DNA from: Acidobacteriota bacterium
Lineage (GTDB): Bacteria; Acidobacteriota; Holophagae; Acanthopleuribacterales; Acanthopleuribacteraceae
Direction of reading: 5' to 3'
Length of the DNA: 64,000 bases
Assembly (NCBI GenBank): GCA_002747255.1
Contig: PDUC01000027.1
Span: 97,839-161,838 of the forward strand
Shown here: one piece after another, positions 52,811 to 62,619 of the stretch
Layout: every line of letters starts with the position of its first letter
Numbering within the stretch: position 1 is the stretch's first letter
Notes under the pieces: model-generated
What the model was told of the DNA's origin: nothing
The model's database searches: none
Seen by the model: the letters and a program-made list of their open reading frames with translations, nothing else
Made by a program: the position numbers and the translations under genes

Positions 52811-53406
52811 TGCCGTTCTCCTGATTGAACACCATTTTTCAACTCTTTCAGGTCCCTGTTCAAAATAGCAAGCTGTTCCCCTGTTTCCAGTTCCGAGGAA
52901 ATAAAGCTGTCTTTCCATTGAATGGAAAGTTCCATTAATTCCCGATGTTGCGACTCCTGCAGGGACTCAAAGTGACGGTTCATCTCCGAAGCGGTCATTT
53001 GCGAATGATCATTCAGTGCTCCGATTACACGCTCTTCCAATGCCTCGAAATCCTCTCTGGAAACCATATCGGATTGATCCGTACCAAACAGCTTATCAAT
53101 GAGAGCAAACTCTGCGGAGAATCGATTCTCATGAATCTCGATTTTCATTCCCAGAAAAGAGAAAAGAATGAATACGGCCGCAGCGATGTAACCAATTTTT
53201 TTCCAATGACTTATCTTCACTTTCGTGGGCGGCATTGGTGTGTCCACCTCGCTTGGATGTGCCAAATTGGCGACAGCCAAACCATCTTCTAAAAGGTCGA
53301 GTTTTTCCCTGCATATTTGGCATTGTTCGACATGGGCAAGATATCGCTCTGACTGGGGCTCTTCAAAAAGCAGATCCAGTAACTCTTCATCACTTAAATG
53401 TTTCAT
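52807..53406 (-). CDS. Anti-sigma factor, zinc-finger type
   Basis: A 199-residue single-pass protein. The cytosolic N-terminal part has the zinc anti-sigma motif HVEQCQIC (H-x3-C-x2-C, near residue 25). A transmembrane helix follows (about 72-90, IGYIAAAVFILFSFLGM), then a periplasmic coiled-coil-like segment of about 100 residues. It presumably holds the adjacent sigma factor inactive until a signal outside the inner membrane releases it. It overlaps the sigma gene by four bases and the exported-protein gene by four. Confidence 0.87.
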   Translation of the reverse strand: MKHLSDEELLDLLFEEPQSERYLAHVEQCQICREKLDLLEDGLAVANLAHPSEVDTPMPPTKVKISHWKKIGYIAAAVFILFSFLGMKIEIHENRFSAEFALIDKLFGTDQSDMVSREDFEALEERVIGALNDHSQMTASEMNRHFESLQESQHRELMELSIQWKDSFISSELETGEQLAILNRDLKELKNGVQSGERQ

Positions 53407-53978
53407 TTTACTTCTCTTATAACTGATCGCCTTCGATAGTTTCTGCCTAGTTCACTGAGTGCCCTGTACAATCTTGATTTGACTGTACTGAGTGGGACAT
53501 CGAGAATTTCAGCAATTTGATCGAAAGTTTTTTCTTCGTAAACTTTGAGGACAATAAGGCTTCTCATTTCGGGTGTAATGCCGGAAAGGGCTTTTCGCAC
53601 GCGTTTGATTTCCATTTTCCTGGCGTGGATACCGTGGATATCGGCCGAATCCGATTGATCTCTTGGCTCCAGGCCCTTTTCCAATATGGTTTGAAGGGAG
53701 TCTTCTGATTGTCTCTTCTGCTTTCGGAGATAATCGATGGATTCGTTGACAGCAATGCGGTACAACCAACTGGAGAACTTGGATTCACCTTTGAAGTTTT
53801 TCAGCTTGCGGTAGACTTTAAAAAAGACATCCTGAGTCAAATCCCGTGCTGCTTCCTGATTTCTGACATGTTTAAAGATCAGGCTCATGACGTGCTGCTG
53901 ATACCGTCTTACCAGCACATCGAAGTGTCTGCCGTCTCCATTTAAGATGTTTTCAACACACTGCATGTCAGTTAACAT
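53403..53978 (-). CDS. ECF-family RNA polymerase sigma factor
   Basis: A 191-residue extracytoplasmic-function sigma factor of the RpoE type. Region 2 (about residues 15-85) contains DLTQDVFFKVYRKLKNFKGESKFSSWLYRIAVNESIDYLRK. Region 4 (about 125-180) contains the LKVYEEKTFDQIAEILDVPLSTVKSRLYRALSEL helix-turn-helix. It heads an operon with its anti-sigma and an exported protein, all overlapping by four bases, a standard envelope-stress layout. The promoter it recognises (often GGAAC...) is not evident just upstream. Confidence 0.92.
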   Translation of the reverse strand: MLTDMQCVENILNGDGRHFDVLVRRYQQHVMSLIFKHVRNQEAARDLTQDVFFKVYRKLKNFKGESKFSSWLYRIAVNESIDYLRKQKRQSEDSLQTILEKGLEPRDQSDSADIHGIHARKMEIKRVRKALSGITPEMRSLIVLKVYEEKTFDQIAEILDVPLSTVKSRLYRALSELGRNYRRRSVIREVK

Positions 53979-54278
53979 ATTTACACTCTTCCTCGCCCTA
54001 TGAGACGTTATTGAATGAAATTTGGTTTAAAAAAAAGAAGCCGGACATCAAACCGGCTTCTTTTTTTGAGCATATGAGGAATCCCTGGAAAGACCTTTGC
54101 CCCATGGCGATCGACTTCAGTCCTCTTTGGGCTTGTCCTTTTTCAAAAACTTCGACAACTGTTGAAGACGTCGCCCGTTTTGAAGAAGCAGTATCAAAAC
54201 ACGTGCTTGGATATGTCTCTCACGTTGAATTGATCACGGGGGATTCATTGGTAATCACTGAAGCGAATCGCAAAAGCA
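53979..54278. other. Intergenic region with terminator
   Basis: This is 300 bases between the sigma-factor gene and cyclophilin, both on the minus strand. It holds the strong hairpin at 54030-54067. A plus-strand frame covering much of it, and overlapping the cyclophilin gene, is weakly protein-like but lacks a ribosome-binding site, so I do not call it. Confidence 0.4.
54030..54067. terminator. Strong bidirectional terminator
   Basis: A 15-base perfect stem (A-run plus GAAGCCGG, 54030-54044; CCGGCTTC plus T-run, 54053-54067) with an 8-base loop. It ends the cyclophilin/crotonase transcript and insulates the sigma operon. Confidence 0.9.
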
Positions 54279-54776
54279 TTAACCCAAAACAGAATTCCAC
54301 TGGTCCAGATGTTCTTTTGTTTTTGCGAAAAGTTCAGTGGTATCCCCTTCAACCTTGGCTTTAATGATTTTATCGCCGCCTGCGATGGCATTGACCACTT
54401 TTTGATCCGCGTCGCTTTCCACGCTTCCAAAGACACTGTGCTTTCCATCCAGCCACGGGGTGGGAACGTGTGTGATGAAGAACTGACTGCCGTTGGTACC
54501 GGGACCCGCATTCGCCATGGACAGGATGCCAGGTTGATCGTGTTTCAACTCGGGAACGAATTCGTCCTGGAAGTTGTAGCCTGGACCGCCTGTACCTGTT
54601 CCGTTGGGGCAGCCGCCCTGGATCATGAAATCGGGTATGACGCGGTGAAAAGTGAGACCGTCGTAATAACCCCGTTGAATAAGATTGACAAAACTGGCCA
54701 CGGTAATGGGTGTTTTATCCTCGAACAGATCGAGTTTTATGGTTCCTTTTGATGTTTCAAAAATTGCTTTTAGCAT
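54279..54776 (-). CDS. Cyclophilin-type peptidyl-prolyl isomerase
   Basis: A 165-residue cytosolic cyclophilin. The active-site arginine and phenylalanine are in [13 protein letters not shown], followed by [25 protein letters not shown] and the HSVFG histidine. It speeds proline isomerisation in folding proteins. No signal peptide is present. It lies nine bases after the crotonase gene and is probably co-transcribed, ending at the strong terminator. Confidence 0.93.
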   Translation of the reverse strand: MLKAIFETSKGTIKLDLFEDKTPITVASFVNLIQRGYYDGLTFHRVIPDFMIQGGCPNGTGTGGPGYNFQDEFVPELKHDQPGILSMANAGPGTNGSQFFITHVPTPWLDGKHSVFGSVESDADQKVVNAIAGGDKIIKAKVEGDTTELFAKTKEHLDQWNSVLG

Positions 54777-54785
54777 TTTATCTCC

Positions 54786-55562
54786 TTATTGACCTTTAAA
54801 GGTTGCTTTTCGTTTTTCTATGAAGGCATTCAAGCCCTCTTTTGCATCTTCAGTTCCTGCCAGCACGCCAAAAAGTGAACTCTCGAACAATTCCCCATCA
54901 TCCTGGCTCATTTCCAGCCCTTTGTTAACGGCTTTTAACGCGTATTGAATGGCAATAGGGGCATTTTTAATGATTTTGTGCGCTTTTTTCCGGCACACAT
55001 CCAAGAGTTCCTGCTGTTCCACGACTTCATTGACCAAGCCCATTTCACATGCACGCTGGGCAGGTATAAATCCACCTGTGCAAGTCATTTCCAAAGCGCG
55101 ACCCTTGCCTACAATACGACCAAGCCGTTGAGTTCCACCATAACCGGGAATGAGGCCCAGGGTAACTTCCGGAAGGCCGAACTGGGCATTGGCAGAGGCA
55201 ATTCTAAATGAACAAGCCAAAGCGAGTTCACAACCACCGCCCAAAGCAAAACCGTTGACAGCTGCAATATAGGGCATTCTGGAGTTTTCAATTTTTCTAA
55301 AAACAGACTGTCCCCTTTTGGCAACTTCTGTGGCCTCGAAGGCGCTGAGCGTGGCCAATTCCTTGATATCCGCTCCGGCAACAAACGCTTTTTCGCCCGA
55401 ACCGGTGAGGATGGTACAGAGTATTTGCCTGTCTGCCTCCAGATTATCGATAATCTGTTCCAATTCGATAAAGACCTGGTTATTCAGAGCATTCAGTGCT
55501 TTTGGCCGATTGATCGTCACCAGAGCGATTCGATCTTCTGTTTCTAGTTTGACAAATTCCAT
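54786..55562 (-). CDS. Enoyl-CoA hydratase (crotonase)
   Basis: A 258-residue crotonase. The oxyanion-hole segment is EKAFVAGADIKELA; the next is ALGGGCELALACSFRIAS with the first catalytic glutamate, and LPEVTLGLIPGYGGTQRL carries the second. Length is typical of short-chain 3-hydroxyacyl-CoA dehydratases. It hydrates enoyl-CoA or dehydrates 3-hydroxybutyryl-CoA, fitting the acyl-CoA dehydrogenase elsewhere in the window. Substrate remains unproven. It is upstream of the cyclophilin gene by nine bases. Confidence 0.92.
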   Translation of the reverse strand: MEFVKLETEDRIALVTINRPKALNALNNQVFIELEQIIDNLEADRQILCTILTGSGEKAFVAGADIKELATLSAFEATEVAKRGQSVFRKIENSRMPYIAAVNGFALGGGCELALACSFRIASANAQFGLPEVTLGLIPGYGGTQRLGRIVGKGRALEMTCTGGFIPAQRACEMGLVNEVVEQQELLDVCRKKAHKIIKNAPIAIQYALKAVNKGLEMSQDDGELFESSLFGVLAGTEDAKEGLNAFIEKRKATFKGQ

Positions 55563-55794
55563 CTCGTTCTCCTTGAAAACTGTACTTTTTCGCGATCACT
55601 TTTACATGAGGGCGATATTCTAGCATGAGACAGCGAGATTCTAAAGGTCTGTGTCCGGTTGGTCTTACGATGAGAGTAACCGCGCAGCCAATCCCTTTGA
55701 AGCGTTAAAACAAATACTGACCTTCCGGAATGATCCAAGTTATGATGAAATAGAATTGCACAGAGCTGGAAAGAAATCTGAGTGGAGGCATCCC

Positions 55795-56361
55795 GTGAAC
55801 GACATAATCAAACCGCGCATACTGATTTCTTCCTGCCTCATGGGTGAAGAGGTTCGGTACGATGGAAGCCACAAGAAAAATCCCTTCATCATCAGTGCCC
55901 TTTCCCGATGGAGCCAATTAGTTCCACTCTGCCCTGAAGTGGAAGCCGGCTTGGGGATACCGCGTCCTCCCATCGAACTGGTTTCGGAAAAGGAGTCCGT
56001 TTTGGTGGTGGAAGTGGAAAGCAGGCGCGATGTAACCGAAAAAATACGTTCGGCTATTTCGCGTTTTGCAGAGCAGCAGCCTCTTGGTGAGATCCACGGT
56101 GCCATCCTCAAAAGTCGATCGCCCTCCTGCGGCAAAGACACAACTCCGCTCATTCTCGCTGACGAAACCGTGAGCAACGCCTCCGGTCTATGGGCGGAAC
56201 ATTTAAGCAGGGAAAATATTCCCATTATCGATGAAGAGCAATTTGCTCAACTCCAAAAACGCCGTCTGTTTTTAAAAGAGGTCCTGCTGCGCGCGGGTTA
56301 CCACAAAACCGAGGTAAACCAAAAAATCCAGGAATGGCCATTCAGGACCTTGAGGCGTTAG
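55795..56361 (+). CDS. DUF523-family protein
   Basis: A 188-residue protein of the DUF523 (YbbK-like) family. The conserved blocks are ILISSCLMGEEVRYDG (with the cysteine after the first strand), LCPEVEAGLGIPRPPIEL and KSRSPSCGK. The cysteines suggest thiol chemistry or metal binding; the biochemical role is not known. I chose the GTG at 55795, six bases after GGAGG. The 48-codon extension upstream has no ribosome-binding site and is not conserved in the family. It stands alone on the plus strand. Confidence 0.8.
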   Translation: MNDIIKPRILISSCLMGEEVRYDGSHKKNPFIISALSRWSQLVPLCPEVEAGLGIPRPPIELVSEKESVLVVEVESRRDVTEKIRSAISRFAEQQPLGEIHGAILKSRSPSCGKDTTPLILADETVSNASGLWAEHLSRENIPIIDEEQFAQLQKRRLFLKEVLLRAGYHKTEVNQKIQEWPFRTLRR

Positions 56362-56585
56362 TTTGCTTTAAGGAAACAGGGCAATAAAAAAACATCCTCA
56401 AATCAGAACTTGAAATTAACGAGCGTAAGGGTTAATCTAATAAGTCAACAGGTTCATTTCAATATGTTGGCTTGGATACAATCTCATATATTTATTTTGA
56501 CGAAATAGCATGTAAAAAAATAATTGCATTTCACACAGAAGGAAACAACCTGTCCAGGAATAAAGTCAATTGCCGTGGAGGAAAA

Positions 56586-58370
56586 ATGAACTACAAAAGT
56601 ATACCCGATCTCTTCTTCAGTGTCTGTAAAGAGTACGACAAAAAAAACGCTGTCATGTACAAGAAAGACGAGAAATACATTTCCGTCTCCCACGACTTTT
56701 TTAAACAGCGGGTTACCAATCTGGGAAGAGGGCTGATGGCCATAGGCATGGATGCAGACGATCACATTGCGCTGCTGTCTGAAACGCGTTTCGAGTGGGC
56801 TATTGTCGATATGGCCATACTGAGTGCAGGCGGTGTCGTTGTGCCTCTTTATCCCTCCCTCAATCCCGAAGATGTCTCTTACATTCTCGAAGACAGTCAA
56901 GCTCAGGGAATTGTTGTTTCAAGCATTGACCAACTGAACAAGGTCATGCAAATCAGGGATAAATTACCGAATTTAAAGTTCATTATCTGTATGGAACAGT
57001 TTGAAGAGAAAATTGAAGGTGTTTACTCTCTTTCTGACGTGGAAAGCATAGGATCGGAGACTGACAACGAAGGCGAGCTCAAAGAGCGCTGGAAACCAAT
57101 CGTCCCAAGTGATTTGCTGACAATTATCTACACCAGTGGAACAACAGGTAAGCCAAAAGGAGTCATGCTTTCTCACGGGAATCTCATTTCCAATGTTGAA
57201 AGCGCATTGGCTATCACCAAATGGGAAAGTGAAGATGTGTGTCTCAGTCACCTTCCTCTAAGTCACGTCTTTGAAAGAATGGCCGGTTATTACATGATGC
57301 TTGCTGCCGGAATAACGATTGCCTACGCTGAAGACATTCCTTCCCTCAGTATCAACCTGGCTGAAATTAAGCCCACCATCCTGGTTTCAGTACCGCGATT
57401 ATTTGAAAAGATTTATGCCCGAATCATCAATCAGGTTGAACAAGGCAGTTTTATCAAGAAAAGGATTTTTTATTGGGCTATCGGCATTTCTAAAAAGTCG
57501 CTTCCCTATCTCATTGAAAACAAACCGCTTCCTTTCCTTTTACAAACACAATATAAACTTGCAGACAAACTGGTATTTGGGAAGATAAGAGAACGGACAG
57601 GCGGCAGATTGAAAATAATGGTTTCAGGCGGCGCTGCATTACCTAAATCCATCGCGGAAGTCTTTTTGGGAATTGGTTTGAAAATCCTAGAGGGTTATGG
57701 TTTAACGGAAACCTCTCCTGTTATTTGCGTCAACAGGCCCGAAAAAGTTAAACCAGGATTCGTCGGTCCTCCCATAAAAGATGTTCAGGTTAAAATAGCT
57801 GACGACGGTGAAATTATCGTTAAAGGACCCAACATCATGCTGGGCTATTACAATAACGAAAAGGGAACGAGAGAAGTGCTGACGGAAGACGGCTGGTTCC
57901 ACACAGGCGATATCGGTGAATTCGACGAAGAGGGTTATCTGAAAATCACCGATCGCAAAAAAGAACTTCTCGTTACCTCGGGCGGCAAGAATGTAGCCCC
58001 TCAACCGCTTGAAAACGCACTGAAATTCTCTCAGTACATTGAACAATGCGTGGTTGTTGGAGATGGCCAAAAGTTCATTTCCGCTCTTGTTATTCCTCCC
58101 TGGGAAACGATTGAAGATTGGGCTCCCCTTCACAATTGGGAAACGAACCCTGTTGCACTCTCGAAAAACCGTTCTTTCTATAAAGCCATTGAAAAAGACA
58201 TCCATAAGCTTCAGAAAGATTTTGCCCGCTATGAACAAATAAAGAAATTTGCCATTCTGCCCAACTACCTTACCGAGGAAAATGGGGAAATGACACCCAG
58301 CTTGAAAGTGAAAAGAAAAGTCGTCAACAAAAAATACGCCGATATAATCGCCGGATTTTACGAAGAATAG
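56586..58370 (+). CDS. Long-chain acyl-CoA synthetase (AMP-forming)
   Basis: A 594-residue adenylate-forming ligase that converts a fatty acid, ATP and CoA to acyl-CoA, AMP and diphosphate. Motifs are the AMP-binding signature IYTSGTTGKPKGVMLSHGN, LEGYGLTETSPVI, WFHTGDIGEFDEEGYL and the K-containing RKKELLVTSGGKNVAP. I chose the ATG at 56586 because GGAGG lies four to five bases upstream; the earlier frame has no such site. The enzyme could feed beta-oxidation or lipid remodelling. Confidence 0.92.
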   Translation: MNYKSIPDLFFSVCKEYDKKNAVMYKKDEKYISVSHDFFKQRVTNLGRGLMAIGMDADDHIALLSETRFEWAIVDMAILSAGGVVVPLYPSLNPEDVSYILEDSQAQGIVVSSIDQLNKVMQIRDKLPNLKFIICMEQFEEKIEGVYSLSDVESIGSETDNEGELKERWKPIVPSDLLTIIYTSGTTGKPKGVMLSHGNLISNVESALAITKWESEDVCLSHLPLSHVFERMAGYYMMLAAGITIAYAEDIPSLSINLAEIKPTILVSVPRLFEKIYARIINQVEQGSFIKKRIFYWAIGISKKSLPYLIENKPLPFLLQTQYKLADKLVFGKIRERTGGRLKIMVSGGAALPKSIAEVFLGIGLKILEGYGLTETSPVICVNRPEKVKPGFVGPPIKDVQVKIADDGEIIVKGPNIMLGYYNNEKGTREVLTEDGWFHTGDIGEFDEEGYLKITDRKKELLVTSGGKNVAPQPLENALKFSQYIEQCVVVGDGQKFISALVIPPWETIEDWAPLHNWETNPVALSKNRSFYKAIEKDIHKLQKDFARYEQIKKFAILPNYLTEENGEMTPSLKVKRKVVNKKYADIIAGFYEE

Positions 58371-58716
58371 GTTCTCGTGCCAATAGAACCTCCAAGGTGA
58401 TAAACCAACATCCCTGTTGCAACGGTAACAGGAGCTTGTTTCACGGAGTGCTCAATTGGAAACCGCGATCCACTAAACGAATAAAACGGACAGGCACCTT
58501 TTAAAGCTGGTTTTACAGAAGAGAAGGTGCCTTGTCGACGTCTTTATGCTATACGGGTATGGTGGTGTACCTGTTCCCCTCTGAGGCACCTGGCATGCCT
58601 TTACGTAAAAGCCGATATAAAAAACCACGAACACAACTTGACTGATTTCTCACCACAGAAGCTGCCAAGCATTAACACAGCCGGGGCTATGCAGTCACCT
58701 GCTCATAGTGGGCTAT
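58371..58716. other. Intergenic region with inverted repeats
   Basis: This is 346 bases between convergent acyl-CoA synthetase and methyltransferase genes. It contains a CCTGTT/AACAGG hairpin at 58413-58432 and a longer AGGCACCTT/AAGGTGCCT repeat at 58492-58532, one of which may end the synthetase transcript. No gene is seen. Confidence 0.45.
58492..58532. repeat. Nine-base inverted repeat
   Basis: AGGCACCTT (58492-58500) and AAGGTGCCT (58524-58532) are exact inverse copies 23 bases apart. There is no clear T-run. The function may be transcript end or regulatory RNA structure. Confidence 0.45.
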
Positions 58717-59757
58717 TCATTTTTCTCCTGTGTTTTTTTCTGCAGAGTTTTTTTGAACTGTCTCATTCATCGTCATCAAGTCAAAATCTACATCGCGATC
58801 TGTATTTGAACAGCTTTGCTTTTCGGCAATTATCGTTATCATCCCGCCTTGACCAAACAGGGAAGCTATCAGTTCAATAGGCGTTAAGGCCCAATTCAAT
58901 TGAAGGTAGAAAAGTTTCAAGAACAGACTTTTTTTCCCGGTAATGGCCTGATAGGTCGGTTCTCCACTCATGCATAGAGACGATGTCAAGGCGGGAGGAC
59001 CGTCTCGTAAAGACCAGGTTGACTGCACAAGCAGCTTATACCCGGAATTTGTCAACAACCTGACCAACCCGCGAGGTGAAAAGTGAGACAGGTGCCGGGG
59101 CGCTTCCAAGCCCTTCCACTTCTCTTTCATGACCTGAGCTTGCCAACTGTCAATATTGGGTACACGCAAGAGCAGTCTTCCCTGTGAATGCAGGCAGCCA
59201 TGAAGCTGACGGAGGAAAGCAGCGGGGTCTCTCAAGTGTTCCAGTACGTGAAAGGCAGATATCAAGTGGTATGATGAACGAGGTCTCCACGTCTCCACAT
59301 CTCCGTGTATAATATCCAAACCGTATTGATCCCTGGCAAATTGAACAGCGCGGCTATCTCCCTCGAGTCCTGTAACATGGAACCCCAATTTTGAGGCATC
59401 AAGAAGGAGCTCGCCTCTGGAACACCCAATATCCAAATAGGACAGATGAGAAGGCATGCCTCTGGATGCCTTTTTCAGCCAGGCTAATAAGTCGAGACGA
59501 AGCATCGTGCGACTGTAAAAGCGCTCAACACGAGTCAAAAACGCATCAGAGCTTCCCTCTTGCCAGTATCCTGTGGGATAAAACCGCTCTATTTCACTTC
59601 TTTCGGGAACGGGATGCATAAAAACCACATGACACGAGGGACACCTGTAATAAGAAGCCTCAAACCGAGTCACTTCATAGGTGCGATCACTGAGCGTGCG
59701 CCAAAATGATGCCGATTCACGACAAATGGGACAGTTCATCTTTTTATCGACAATCAC
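58717..59757 (-). CDS. SAM methyltransferase with zinc ribbon
   Basis: A 346-residue class I methyltransferase. An N-terminal four-cysteine ribbon (CPIC and CPSC, about residues 9-41) precedes the SAM-binding domain with YLDIGCSRGELLLDA, the LEGD acid and FHVLEHLRDPAAFLRQ. This plan is like the UbiG/Methyltransf_23 sugar or natural-product methyltransferases. The C-terminal third is variable with a hydrophobic patch. Its GTG start shares one base with the rnr stop codon, so the two are coupled. Substrate unknown; cell-envelope sugar is plausible. Confidence 0.8.
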   Translation of the reverse strand: MIVDKKMNCPICRESASFWRTLSDRTYEVTRFEASYYRCPSCHVVFMHPVPERSEIERFYPTGYWQEGSSDAFLTRVERFYSRTMLRLDLLAWLKKASRGMPSHLSYLDIGCSRGELLLDASKLGFHVTGLEGDSRAVQFARDQYGLDIIHGDVETWRPRSSYHLISAFHVLEHLRDPAAFLRQLHGCLHSQGRLLLRVPNIDSWQAQVMKEKWKGLEAPRHLSHFSPRGLVRLLTNSGYKLLVQSTWSLRDGPPALTSSLCMSGEPTYQAITGKKSLFLKLFYLQLNWALTPIELIASLFGQGGMITIIAEKQSCSNTDRDVDFDLMTMNETVQKNSAEKNTGEK

Positions 59758-62024
59758 TAGCTTCGTCTCTTCCTTTTTTTTCGATAGACAGAGGGAGCGG
59801 AACGCGATTTGAGTCGCATCCTGGTCCGTCCTCCCTTGCTGGAGTTCATCCTGCCTTGAAACGCCGAAGCCATTTTGAGCCCCAAATCCATTTCCAGCAG
59901 CTGGAGGTCAATGCGTTCCAGAATAACCGCAACGGGATCCCCTACCCTGAACGTCTTGCCGCTTCGCTGTGAGACAAGAGAGTAACCTCTCAACCTGAAA
60001 TCACCATTGAGTTTTTCAATGGAAACAATACCTTCAGTAAAGAGATCTTTAAGCTCCACCACCAGTCCAAAACGTCGGGCATCCACAATCACACCTTCAA
60101 ATTCTTCCCCTAATCGAGGCTGCAAATAACGCAATACCTTCATTTTAAAGAAATCTTTCTCGGCAAGATCACTGCCTCTTTCCCTTTCAGACAGATGTTG
60201 ACAGATATCTGTCAGGACACTTTTGGAATGGGATACCATGGCGCGGGCAGAATCATCCACACGCTCTTCTTCTGAGCCTGGCTCTGTTACATCCCTTTCC
60301 AGCATATCTGATAAGAGCTGGTGGACAATTAGATCGGCATAACGGCGAATGGGACTGGTGAAGTGGCAGTAGTAATTCAGTCCCAACCCAAAATGTCCTT
60401 TATTTTCAGTATGGTACTCCGCTCTTTTCAAGGATCTCAAAAGAAGGGTTCGCCATACAAAGAGATTCTCATTGGATGCTCTGGCCTGAATTTCATCGAG
60501 GATGCGATTCAAAAAATGACCCGTGTCGAGATCCATGTCCATGGGTACAGCGATACCCGAAGCCGAGAGCGACTCCAGAAACTGGGCCACTTTATCCTGA
60601 TCGGGCGGTTCATGGATGCGATAGGGAATGGGTTTGTTTTTTGAAGCCATATAAGTGGCCACGACCTGATTAGCCAGGCACATGAACATTTCAATCATTC
60701 GATTGGCAGGGGTACCAAATTCGGCCCAGGTCTTGAGAAGAGTGTGATCCTCATTAAGCGTCATCCTGGGTTCAGAGGTCTGCAAGTTCAAGCCACCCAG
60801 TTCCATGCGCTGTTGATGAAGAAGTTCCGCCAGTTTCAAGCAGATATCTATATCCTCGACAACGGTGCTGAACGCTTTTCGGGTCGCCGCGTCCTTTTCA
60901 ATTCCCATTTTGTAGACTTGGCTGTAAGTCAATCTGTGTTTACTGACAATTTTTCCTTTGGTAATGCGGAAGTCCATCAAGTTGCCTTCCCGATCCAATT
61001 GCATGACAACGGAACATGTCAAACGTTCAACATGAGGATTCAAGGAGCAGAGATTCTCACTTAGAGCCCTTGGCAGCATGGGAAAAGCTTTATGTGGTAA
61101 ATAGGTTGAGTTACCCAGAAATTGAGCGTGTTTGTCACAAGCGGAACCCCTTCTGACGTAATGGGCCACATCAGCGATGTGAACACCCAACTCATAACCC
61201 GACTCCGTGGGAATCACATGAATGGCGTCATCGAAATCACGAGCATCGGCACCGTCCACGGTAAAAACATTGAGCGCGGAAAAATCCTCCCTGCTAATGG
61301 CCTCGTCCTGAGGCGAAGATCCCATACCCTCTGCCTCCTGAACGACTTTCTCGGGAAATTGAGTTGGGATCCCGTGCTTTGCCAGCACCAGCTCTTCATC
61401 AATAGCCGGATCGTCTAAACGGCCAAGCGTTTTTTCAAAAGACCAGCCGCCTTTGTCATTTCGGACATAAACAGCAACCGTACCCGGTTGAATACCGGCA
61501 GCATGTTCGGGTGAAACGGGAATGCTGGCTTCATGTAAACTGAAAGGCTGGAAAACCAGTCGGGAATACTCCATTTCAAACGATCCCAATAGATGCTTCT
61601 TGCCAAAATCGACCACTTCCACGACACGTCCCAGTGTTCTGCCGCGGCTGACACCCTTCCAGTCAACCAGTACCCTGTCCCCGTGTTTGGCTCCATTGAG
61701 ATCTTCTTCGTAAATCATCCAATCTCTGGACAAGCCCTCTTGGGCGATTTTGACAAAGCCAAAGCCTTTGGAAGTAATTGCTAATTTTCCCTGCACGCGC
61801 ACGTGTTTTTTTCGCTTTAATTCCCTTGTAACCGTTTTCCCATCCGGTATCCAGAACTTATTGCCCTTTTTGACGACCTGACCCTTACGACTCATGTTTC
61901 TGAGCTGCGAACGCAAGTGTGACCTTTCGTTCTTCGGAAGTCCCAATCCCTTTAGCAAAGTGTGAATACTAACCGGATCTTCTTTACTTCGAAGTAACTG
62001 AATTATCTTGTTTTCAAAATCCAT
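59757..62024 (-). CDS. rnr: Ribonuclease R
   Basis: A 755-residue 3'-5' exoribonuclease. Order: N-terminal helix-turn-helix and cold-shock domains (about 1-220), the RNB catalytic domain (about 255-590) with DARDFDDAIHV (metal aspartates) and HIADVAHYV, and GHFGLGLNYYCHFTSPIRRYADL; then the S1 domain (about 640-720) and a basic tail. It degrades structured RNA in quality control and acts with Hfq-dependent turnover. The start has a GGGG before ATG. The methyltransferase gene follows with a one-base overlap. Confidence 0.95.
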   Translation of the reverse strand: MDFENKIIQLLRSKEDPVSIHTLLKGLGLPKNERSHLRSQLRNMSRKGQVVKKGNKFWIPDGKTVTRELKRKKHVRVQGKLAITSKGFGFVKIAQEGLSRDWMIYEEDLNGAKHGDRVLVDWKGVSRGRTLGRVVEVVDFGKKHLLGSFEMEYSRLVFQPFSLHEASIPVSPEHAAGIQPGTVAVYVRNDKGGWSFEKTLGRLDDPAIDEELVLAKHGIPTQFPEKVVQEAEGMGSSPQDEAISREDFSALNVFTVDGADARDFDDAIHVIPTESGYELGVHIADVAHYVRRGSACDKHAQFLGNSTYLPHKAFPMLPRALSENLCSLNPHVERLTCSVVMQLDREGNLMDFRITKGKIVSKHRLTYSQVYKMGIEKDAATRKAFSTVVEDIDICLKLAELLHQQRMELGGLNLQTSEPRMTLNEDHTLLKTWAEFGTPANRMIEMFMCLANQVVATYMASKNKPIPYRIHEPPDQDKVAQFLESLSASGIAVPMDMDLDTGHFLNRILDEIQARASNENLFVWRTLLLRSLKRAEYHTENKGHFGLGLNYYCHFTSPIRRYADLIVHQLLSDMLERDVTEPGSEEERVDDSARAMVSHSKSVLTDICQHLSERERGSDLAEKDFFKMKVLRYLQPRLGEEFEGVIVDARRFGLVVELKDLFTEGIVSIEKLNGDFRLRGYSLVSQRSGKTFRVGDPVAVILERIDLQLLEMDLGLKMASAFQGRMNSSKGGRTRMRLKSRSAPSVYRKKRKRRS

Positions 62025-62209
62025 TATTTTCCCCTTGTTACTACCGCTTATTATGACCAGTCATTGATTAAATTCATAGCAGAAGATACACACTGAATCC
62101 TTTTTTTCTTGACACCGGTTGCCTGTTTATTGAAAAGTGGTAGTGGAGCAAATTGCCTCAATGAATCGTTCCAGCCAAAAAGACAAGTATTCAAACCAGG
62201 GAGGTTTTC

Positions 62210-62542
62210 ATGCGAGACAAAAGAAAGTACAAGCGAGTTGACAAGCAATTCCTTGCGTCTTATGAAATTCTGAATAATGAACTTGAAATTACCAATTCGG
62301 GAATGGCTGTTGAATTGGATCTCAGCATGAACGGCATCCAGCTTGAACTGCCCGTTAAGCCGGAAGTCGGTACCAGCATTAGAGTGCGCCTGGCTTTGGT
62401 GGATCGGATCATTGCCGTATTCGGTCATGTTGTCTGGGTGGAACAGGGCGCGGATGTATACCATGTAGGCCTTAAATTGACAAAAATCCAAAAGGGTTAC
62501 AGAGAGATAATAAAAGATTTTCTATCTACTGAAGAAAAGTGA
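62210..62542 (+). CDS. PilZ-domain cyclic di-GMP receptor
   Basis: A 110-residue stand-alone PilZ protein. The cyclic di-GMP motifs are present: the RKYKRV arginine patch (residues 4-9) and DLSMNGIQL (D/NxSxxG) near residue 42. Such proteins bind cyclic di-GMP and alter a partner, often in motility or matrix synthesis. It is monocistronic and has AGGGAGG before its ATG. It is the only other cyclic di-GMP element in the window apart from the GGDEF-EAL protein. Confidence 0.88.
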   Translation: MRDKRKYKRVDKQFLASYEILNNELEITNSGMAVELDLSMNGIQLELPVKPEVGTSIRVRLALVDRIIAVFGHVVWVEQGADVYHVGLKLTKIQKGYREIIKDFLSTEEK

Positions 62543-62619
62543 CGCAGAAGAAATGTCGCGAATCGTCAAAACTTCAGTGCATAGGCCAACTCCAGCGGAC
62601 TTGTTTTCCAGATTCAAAC

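Noticed and set aside
54011-54364. A 117-codon plus-strand frame
   Set aside because: It starts inside the strong terminator, overlaps the end of the cyclophilin gene and has no ribosome-binding site. The central part is somewhat protein-like, so a decayed gene cannot be fully excluded.
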